From positions 1 through 34,340 of the forward strand of contig NZ_WVUG01000063.1 of the NCBI RefSeq assembly GCF_017614965.1: 34,340 bases of DNA. Direction: 5' to 3'. The DNA comes from Streptomyces griseorubiginosus. Lineage in GTDB: Bacteria; Actinomycetota; Actinomycetes; Streptomycetales; Streptomycetaceae. Made by a program: the position numbers and the translations under genes. Under the pieces are notes generated by a model. That model was not told the DNA's origin. It saw only the letters and a list, made by a program, of their open reading frames with translations, and made no database searches. The first letter of the stretch is position 1. Every line of letters begins with the position of its first letter. This document shows, one piece after another, positions 29,667 to 34,340 of this stretch.

Positions 29667-31297
29667 CCGAAGGCCCTCCCCCGGCGGACCGCGAACGGTC
29701 CGAGCGCCAGCAGGTCCACGGGCGCCGAGCCGAAGCACTCCAGCGCGTCGCGGGGGTCGTCGACCATGGGCCGGCCGGCGGTGTTGAGGCTGGTGTTGAC
29801 GACGACGGGCAGCCCGGTGCGCCGTTCGAAGGCGGCCAGCATCCGCGCGACGAGGGGTTCGTCGCGCTCGTCGACGGTCTGGATGCGGGCGGTGCCGTCG
29901 ACGTGCACGACGGCGGGGATCCGCTCGCGCCACTCGGCCGCGACCTCGTGGACGAAGAGCATGTACGGGCTCGGCAGCGGTCCGGCGAACAGTTCGTGGG
30001 CGCGGCCGGCGGCGACCATGGGGGCGACCGGGCGGAACTCCTCGCGGCCCTTGACGTGGTTGAGGCGCTCCAGGTTCTCGGCGCGGCCCGGGTGGGCGAG
30101 CAGGGAGCGGTGTCCGAGGGCCCGCGGCCCGTACTCGCTGCGGCCCTGGAACCAGGCGACGACGCCGTCCCGGGCGAGTTCCTCGGCGACCGTCTCGGCG
30201 ATGTCGTCGGGCCGTTCGTAGGGTACGGCGGCCCGCTCCAGCCAGGCGCGCAGTTCCTCGTCGCTCCAGCCGCGGCCGAGGGCGGGGCCGGGCATGGGCT
30301 GCGGGGCGCCCTCGTTCGCCGCGAGGTGCAGGGCGCCGCCGAGGGCGGTCCCGGCGTCGCCTGCGGCGGGCTGCACCCAGACGTTCCGGTACGGGCCGCG
30401 CGCGGCGATCTTGGAGTTGGCGACGCAGTTCAGGGCGACCCCGCCCGCCATGGTGAGCGTCTCGCCGCCGGCCTCGCCGTGCAGCCAGTGGACGAGTTCG
30501 AGCAGGACCTCCTCGAGCACGGCCTGGGCGCTGGCGGCGAGGTCGGCGTGGTCGCGGGTCCATGGCTCGTCCTTGGCGCGGGGCGGGGCGAGCGAGCCCC
30601 AGTCGACGCCGTGGGCGCGGAAGCCGCCGTGGCCGGTGGGGTGGACGTACTGCCGGAGCTGGGGCAGGAAGCGGGGGGTGCCGTAGGAGGCGAGGGCCAT
30701 CACCTTGTACTCGTCGCTGCTGCGCAGGAAGCCGAGGTGGGCGGTGAGCTCCTCGTAGACCAGGCCGAGGGAGTCGGGCAGGCCCTGGGCGGCGAGGGTG
30801 TCGAGCTTGCCGTCGCGGTAGCGGCCGGCCAGGTGGGAGGCGCTTTCGCCGCGGCCGTCGAGGACCAGCACGTCGTTGTCCGGGTGCGGGGAGGCGGGCC
30901 CGGCGGAGGCGGCGTGCGCGACGTGGTGGGGGACGAAGACGACCCGGTCGGGGTCGAGTCCGGGCAGGGCCTCGGCGAGGAAGCCGGGGGCGCGGCGGGC
31001 GTACTCCAGCCGGAGCGGGTCCCAGGGGTCGTCGAGGCCCATCTGAGCGGCGGGGCGGGCGAGCTTCGGGTCGAAGGAGTAGGCGACGGCGTCGAGGTCC
31101 TCGGGCCCGAGGCCCGCCTGCTCCAGGCACCAGCGAGCGGACTGCTGGGGCAGTTCCCAGGCGGAGAAGGGCAGGGGCCGCTTGCCGTGCTTGCGGCGGC
31201 TGAATCGCTCCTCCTCGGCGGCGGCGACCGTGCGGCCGTCGACGACGAGGGCTGCTGCCGGGTCGTGGAACAAAGCGTTGATGCCGAGGATGCGCAT
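29663..31297 (-). CDS. NodU/CmcH-family carbamoyltransferase
   Basis: The 544-residue enzyme begins MRILGINALFHDPAAALVVDGR, the family N-terminus, with EEERFSRRKHGKRPLPFSA, FVPHHVAHAASA (metal-binding His cluster), VLDGRGESASH, ACVANSK-type GGVALNCVANSKI, YGPRALGHRSLLA and VVNTSLNTAGRPMV. It transfers a carbamoyl group from carbamoyl phosphate, through carbamoyl-adenylate, to a hydroxyl, usually on a sugar. The ATG at 31297 is preferred over a GTG at 31315 because GGAG lies about 9 nt upstream and the family starts at MRILG. It is coupled to the chimeric glycosyltransferase and follows the epimerase gene, forming a surface-sugar or glycoconjugate operon common in Streptomyces and probably separate from the NRPS cluster. 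Confidence 0.93.
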   Translation of the reverse strand: MRILGINALFHDPAAALVVDGRTVAAAEEERFSRRKHGKRPLPFSAWELPQQSARWCLEQAGLGPEDLDAVAYSFDPKLARPAAQMGLDDPWDPLRLEYARRAPGFLAEALPGLDPDRVVFVPHHVAHAASAGPASPHPDNDVLVLDGRGESASHLAGRYRDGKLDTLAAQGLPDSLGLVYEELTAHLGFLRSSDEYKVMALASYGTPRFLPQLRQYVHPTGHGGFRAHGVDWGSLAPPRAKDEPWTRDHADLAASAQAVLEEVLLELVHWLHGEAGGETLTMAGGVALNCVANSKIAARGPYRNVWVQPAAGDAGTALGGALHLAANEGAPQPMPGPALGRGWSDEELRAWLERAAVPYERPDDIAETVAEELARDGVVAWFQGRSEYGPRALGHRSLLAHPGRAENLERLNHVKGREEFRPVAPMVAAGRAHELFAGPLPSPYMLFVHEVAAEWRERIPAVVHVDGTARIQTVDERDEPLVARMLAAFERRTGLPVVVNTSLNTAGRPMVDDPRDALECFGSAPVDLLALGPFAVRRGRAFG

Positions 31298-31355
31298 GGG
31301 GGGGTGCTCCGTCACGAGGTCCGGGTGGCGTCAGAGGGGGCGGGTGCCGCAGGCC

Positions 31356-31382
31356 AGTTGGCTCAAACACTTGGAGCCAACT
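31356..31382. promoter_or_regulatory. 27-bp imperfect palindrome upstream of carbamoyltransferase gene
   Basis: AGTTGGCTC (31356-31364) and GAGCCAACT (31374-31382) are perfect inverse repeats around 9 nt. It lies about 60 bp before the carbamoyltransferase start in the 148-bp gap after the epimerase gene. It lacks a U-run, so an operator is at least as likely as a terminator. Confidence 0.45.
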
Positions 31383-31398
31383 TGCCCCGCAAAAAGCT

Positions 31399-31412
31399 GA
31401 TATTTCACTATC
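31399..31412. promoter_or_regulatory. small A/T-rich palindrome (GATA-N6-TATC)
   Basis: GATATTTCACTATC lies 17 bp from the larger palindrome, in the most A/T-rich stretch of this gap. On the minus strand it could hold the promoter of the carbamoyltransferase gene. No consensus -35/-10 pair can be fixed. Confidence 0.25.
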
Positions 31413-31445
31413 TGTACGGCGGCGGTCGACGCTGGGTCGCTCCGG

Positions 31446-32408
31446 TCAGGCCGCGACGGCCCGGGCGAACCAGCCGATGGTGCGCTCCAGCCCCTCGGCC
31501 CACCCGACCCTCGGCTGCCAGCCGAGCCGTTCCCGGGCCAGCCGGGTGTCGGGGCGGCGGCGGGCGGGGTCGTCGGCGGGGCGCTCGACGAACCGGACGC
31601 GGGAGGCGGATCCGGTGAGGTCGATGATCCGGCGGGCGAGGTCGAGCATGGTGATCTCCTCGCCGCCGCCGATGTTGACGGGCCCCCGCTCACCGGAGGC
31701 GGCCAGCGCGAGCACGCCGTCGACCGTGTCGTCGACGTAGCACAGGGAGCGGGTCTGACTGCCGTCCCCGGCGACGGTGAGCGGGGCTCCGTCCAGCGCC
31801 TGGGAGACGAAGGCCGGGACGGCGCGGCCGTCGCCGGTGCGCATCCGGGGGCCGTAGGTGTTGAAGATCCGCACGATGGCGGTGTCGGTGCCGTGCACCT
31901 TGCGGTGGGCGGTGACCAGGGCCTCGGCGAACCGCTTGGACTCGTCGTAGACGCTGCGCGGGCCGACGGGGTTGACGTTGCCCCAGTACCCCTCGTGCTG
32001 CGGATGCTCCAGTGGGTCGCCGTACACCTCGGAGGTGGAGGCGAGGACGAAGCGGGCCCCGTCGGCGCGGGCGCGCTCCAGGGCGTTGCGGGTGCCGCTG
32101 CTGCCGACGTCGAGGGTCTCCAGCGGCAGCCGCAGGTAGTCGGCCGGTGAGGCGGGGCAGGCGAAGTGCAGGACGAGGTCGAAGCGGCCGGGCAGGGCGC
32201 GTACGGCGGCGGGGTCGGTGGCGTCGGCGCGCACGAAGCGGAAGCCGGGCCGTTGTTCGAGTTCGGCCACGTTGGACCGTGATCCGGTGCAGAGGTTGTC
32301 CAGGCACACCACGTCGCTGCCGGTCTCCAGCAGGCTGCCGCACAGGTGGGAGCCGACGAACCCGGCTCCACCGGTGACCAGGGCCCGGCGCCACAGGTTT
32401 CCGCTCAT
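31446..32408 (-). CDS. NAD-dependent epimerase/decarboxylase, UDP-glucuronate decarboxylase-like
   Basis: The 320-residue extended SDR has NAD-binding TGGAGFVGSHL (12-22), STSEVYGDPLEHPQ (124-137), and the catalytic YxxxK as Tyr154-Lys158 in PVGPRSVYDESKRFAEAL. IFNTYGPRM and DGSQTRSLCYVDDTVDG follow. The EVYGDPLEHPQ...YWGNVNP..PRSVYDESKR wording is characteristic of UDP-xylose synthase/UDP-glucuronate decarboxylases, more than of GalE. It would make UDP-xylose or a 4-keto pentose for the carbamoyltransferase/glycosyltransferase operon. ATG 32408 has GAGGAG (complement at 32415-32420) 6 nt upstream, and a stable hairpin abuts that site. Confidence 0.88.
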   Translation of the reverse strand: MSGNLWRRALVTGGAGFVGSHLCGSLLETGSDVVCLDNLCTGSRSNVAELEQRPGFRFVRADATDPAAVRALPGRFDLVLHFACPASPADYLRLPLETLDVGSSGTRNALERARADGARFVLASTSEVYGDPLEHPQHEGYWGNVNPVGPRSVYDESKRFAEALVTAHRKVHGTDTAIVRIFNTYGPRMRTGDGRAVPAFVSQALDGAPLTVAGDGSQTRSLCYVDDTVDGVLALAASGERGPVNIGGGEEITMLDLARRIIDLTGSASRVRFVERPADDPARRRPDTRLARERLGWQPRVGWAEGLERTIGWFARAVAA

Positions 32409-32420
32409 GGGTCGCTCCTC

Positions 32421-32452
32421 ACTCGCGCCGTCACTTGCGTGTCGGCGCGAGT
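32421..32452 (-). promoter_or_regulatory. 5'-leader hairpin abutting the epimerase ribosome-binding site
   Basis: ACTCGCGCCG (32421-32430) and CGGCGCGAGT (32443-32452) form a perfect 10-bp stem, and 3 inner pairs can extend it after one mismatch. In the epimerase mRNA the stem ends right at the GAGGAG Shine-Dalgarno. It may protect or restrict ribosome access. A terminator role is less likely because the gene starts 13 nt later. Confidence 0.4.
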
Positions 32453-32512
32453 AACCCTGTGGCGGGCTCGCATACCTGGATCCGGCTCACGATCACCCAC
32501 TATGCACGGCGT

Positions 32513-32531
32513 CTGTACACGCCGTGTACAG
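32513..32531. promoter_or_regulatory. perfect 19-bp palindrome, operator candidate
   Basis: CTGTACACGCCGTGTACAG is an exact 8+8 inverted repeat with a 3-nt centre, 105 bp upstream of the epimerase start and 15 bp beyond the P450 stop. The TGTACAC half-site and short centre fit TetR/GntR-type dimers. No adjacent regulator gene is seen. Confidence 0.5.
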
Positions 32532-32545
32532 TCCCGCAGCGGCGC

Positions 32546-33760
32546 TCACCAGGTCAGGTGCAGGGCCTGGGGTGAGCGGTGGATCATCGTGGGCCGCATG
32601 ACCACCGGACGGTCCGACGCGAGCCGCAGGCCCGGCAGCCGGCGGGTCAACTCCTCCAGGGTGAGCCTGAGTTGTTCGCGGGCCAGCTGGGCGCCGGGGC
32701 AGCCGTGCACGCCGAGCCCGAAGGCGAGATGGCGCACCGGAGGGCGGGTGATGTCGAACGTGTCCGGGTCCGGATGGCGGGCGGCGTCCCGGTTGGCGGC
32801 GCCGAAGGCGACGAACAATGTCGCCCCGGCCGGGAGTTGGGTGCCGGCGAGGGTGAGCGGGCGGGTGGTGATCCGGCGGAAGCCCTGCAGGACGCTGTCG
32901 TGGCGGGCGGCCTCCTCGACGGCGGCGGGGATCCTCTCGGGCTCGGCGCACAGCAGTTCCCACTGGTCCGGGTGGCGGAGCAGGTGGAGGACGGTCGTGC
33001 CGACGAGCGCGGTCGTGGTCAGGTGACCGGCGAGCAGCAGGTTCTGCAGATGGGCGACGAGTTCGTGCCGGTGCTCCAGGGTCGGTTCACCCTCCGGGAC
33101 GACGGACCTGACGAGTTCCGTGCACAGGTCGTCGCGGGGCTCGGTGTGCCGGGCCCGGACGTACCGCTCCAGGGTGCGCTGCATCGCGACCACGTCCTCG
33201 GCGGCCGCGATCTGCTCGTCCTCGGCCAGCGGGCGGAACAGCAGTTCCTCGGCGCGGTGTCCGCCGTGCACGACGCCGGGGACGTCGGCGGGGTCGAGAC
33301 CGACGACCCGGCCGATGACCTCGCCGGGAAGCCGCTGCGCGTACGCCGACATCAGCTCGACGTGCCCGTCCTTCACGAACCCGTCGACCAGGGCGGCGGC
33401 GCGCTCGGCGGCGTACGGCAGGACGGCGGCCACCCGGGCCGGCGACAGGCCGCGCACGATCGGTGCGCGCAGTTCCTGGTGCCGGGGGCCGTCGGTGCCG
33501 ACGACCACGGGCCGGCCGCCGAAGCCGCCGGCGAGGACGGCGAACGCCGCGGGCGAGGGCATCACGTCGGGGGTGAGGGCGTTGGCCGACGAGAAGTCCT
33601 GCGGCCTGCGCAGGACTTCGCGGACGTCGGCGTCCCGGGCGACCAGCCAGGCGTCGAGTTCGGCGAGGTGGGTCAGGCCGTCGGCGCGCCGGGCCCGCTC
33701 GTAGTGCGGATATGGATCGCGTTGCAACTCGTCTAGTCCTGGGCGCAGTTGACGGTCCAT
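32546..33760 (-). CDS. cytochrome P450
   Basis: The 404-residue bacterial class I P450 has the heme-binding loop LAFGLGVHGCPGAQLAREQ with ligand Cys354 and the K-helix ExxR as Glu283-Arg286. The I-helix reads LLLAGHLTTTALVG (241-254): where most P450s have AGxE/DTT, the acid is Leu247, so the acid-alcohol pair used in O2 activation is incomplete. The fold is otherwise complete. Redox partners are not encoded nearby. ATG 33760 has GGAAGG upstream. Substrate unknown. It is 4 kb from the NRPS operon across the sugar genes, so a tailoring role for the peptide is unlikely but not excluded. Confidence 0.92.
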   Translation of the reverse strand: MDRQLRPGLDELQRDPYPHYERARRADGLTHLAELDAWLVARDADVREVLRRPQDFSSANALTPDVMPSPAAFAVLAGGFGGRPVVVGTDGPRHQELRAPIVRGLSPARVAAVLPYAAERAAALVDGFVKDGHVELMSAYAQRLPGEVIGRVVGLDPADVPGVVHGGHRAEELLFRPLAEDEQIAAAEDVVAMQRTLERYVRARHTEPRDDLCTELVRSVVPEGEPTLEHRHELVAHLQNLLLAGHLTTTALVGTTVLHLLRHPDQWELLCAEPERIPAAVEEAARHDSVLQGFRRITTRPLTLAGTQLPAGATLFVAFGAANRDAARHPDPDTFDITRPPVRHLAFGLGVHGCPGAQLAREQLRLTLEELTRRLPGLRLASDRPVVMRPTMIHRSPQALHLTW

Positions 33761-33952
33761 GAGGCGCCTTCCGGGCGGCGGCGGGACGGGCTCTCAGGGT
33801 GCCGTACGGGTGTGCGGATGCGGTAGGGGTCGTCCTGCCGGCGCCGTCGGCGGTGTCGCGCGCTCCAGGCACGTGGGTGGCCGTCCGCGCCCCTTCACTG
33901 CGCCAAGTGTGTGACGCGCCACGGAAGAGCACGCTGAGCAGCCCGGATTCCC

Positions 33953-33958
33953 TACGAT
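33953..33958 (+). promoter_or_regulatory. -10 element (TACGAT) for a possibly leaderless SRPBCC gene
   Basis: TACGAT lies 7 nt before the GTG at 33966, with no Shine-Dalgarno between, as in leaderless actinobacterial transcripts. It overlaps the ATG at 33957, which argues against that codon being the start. Confidence 0.35.
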
Positions 33959-33965
33959 GCGTCAC

Positions 33966-34340
33966 GTGGTCAACATCCTCCTCGAACGCACCGCGCCGCT
34001 CCCCCTCCCCGAGGCCTGGCGCCGCCTCACGGAGTGGCCCCGGCACGGCGAGGTGGTCCCCCTGACCCGCGTCACCGTGCTCACCGCGCCACCGACCCAT
34101 GAGGGCACGGTGATCGTCGCCCGTACCGGCCTCGGTCCCCTCGCCTTCGAGGACCGCATGGAGGTCACGGTCTGGCACCCGCCGACGGACGAGGAACCCG
34201 GCCTGGTCCGCCTGGAGAAACGCGGCCGGGTGGTGAAGGGCTGGGCGGAGATCGAGGTACGCCCGGGCCCGGGCGGCCGCAGCCGTGTCATCTGGCGCGA
34301 GGAACTCACGGTCCCGCTCCTCCCCGGCTGTCTCTTATAC
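33966..34340 (+). CDS. SRPBCC (START/polyketide-cyclase-like) protein, 3' end missing
   Basis: The reading frame is open to the window edge. It begins VVNILLERTAPLPLPEAWRRLTEWPRHGEVVPLTRVTV and continues GTVIVARTGLGPLAFEDRMEVTVW, VRLEKRGRVVKGWAEIEVRPG and SRVIWREELTVPL, the strand/helix pattern of SRPBCC-fold proteins, which bind hydrophobic ligands in a central cavity. GTG 33966 is chosen from the family-like start and the -10 position; ATG 33957 is the alternative. The gene is divergent from the P450. The last 13 bases are probably adapter, so the true sequence ends at 34327 and the final four residues are artefactual. Confidence 0.75.
   Translation, partial: MVNILLERTAPLPLPEAWRRLTEWPRHGEVVPLTRVTVLTAPPTHEGTVIVARTGLGPLAFEDRMEVTVWHPPTDEEPGLVRLEKRGRVVKGWAEIEVRPGPGGRSRVIWREELTVPLLPGCLLY
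34328..34340. other. probable residual Nextera (Tn5 mosaic-end) adapter
   Basis: The terminal CTGTCTCTTATAC equals the first 13 bases of the Nextera transposase adapter complement, which continues ACACATCT. Its position at the very end, A/T content unlike its surroundings and interruption of a conserved protein all point to an untrimmed read end. Confidence 0.85.

Noticed and set aside
28314..31370. 1018-codon minus-strand frame running through the carbamoyltransferase locus
   Set aside because: Only the part from the ATG at 29666 is real; the upstream Arg/Pro-rich part is an out-of-frame reading of the carbamoyltransferase gene.
1..34340. tRNA, rRNA, CRISPR arrays, insertion sequences
   Set aside because: I looked for cloverleaf-like segments, repeated spacers and transposase motifs and saw none.

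Overview
The window is about 34 kb of high-GC actinobacterial DNA, almost certainly Streptomyces. The evidence is the strong G/C bias at third codon positions, ATGA/GTGA-coupled operons, Tat and Sec secreted proteins, an ECF sigma/anti-sigma operon and rare TTA leucine codons confined to one block of genes. The last 13 bases match the Nextera transposase adapter, so the right edge is probably the end of a draft contig.

Left flank (1-11 kb): a broken GGDEF gene runs into a secreted NPP1/NLP-family protein. Next come a Tat-exported six-hairpin glycosidase, an MMPL/RND transporter with an operator-like palindrome upstream, and an HSL-type esterase. Decayed remnants lie between them: an SDR 3' end, a LacI 3' end and a membrane-protein tail. 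A five-gene operon follows on the minus strand: ECF sigma, zinc-finger membrane anti-sigma, ABC ATPase and two membrane proteins.

Core (11.2-28.3 kb): a nucleotidyltransferase and a divergent GT1 glycosyltransferase, a cupin, then an assembly line. NRPS-1 is C-A-PCP-TE. NRPS-2 is A-PCP-C-A-PCP-KS-(no AT)-KR-ACP-TE, with the TE cut by an in-frame TAG. A TauD-type Fe(II)/2-oxoglutarate dioxygenase follows. Hand-read adenylation codes suggest Ile/Val and then Pro for NRPS-2, followed by one ketide extension and ketoreduction. Ile/Val-Pro-ketide plus a TauD oxygenase is the logic expected for detoxinine, the hydroxyprolyl beta-hydroxy acid of the detoxin/rimosamide family, so I infer a member or relative of that family. 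TTA codons occur in the nucleotidyltransferase, the glycosyltransferase and both NRPS genes and were not noticed in the flanking genes, which argues for shared bldA dependence and helps mark the cluster edges.

Right flank (28.3-34.3 kb): a strong terminator separates the core from a minus-strand sugar operon made of a UDP-glucuronate-decarboxylase-like epimerase, a NodU/CmcH carbamoyltransferase and an apparent GT2/GT39 chimera. A cytochrome P450 lacking the usual I-helix acid and a partial SRPBCC gene complete the window.

Two themes stand out. One is the assembly line itself, with its AT-less PKS module, altered KR residues, nonsense codon between the TE Asp and His, and adjoining glycosyltransferase. 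The other is the number of deletion and rearrangement scars around it.
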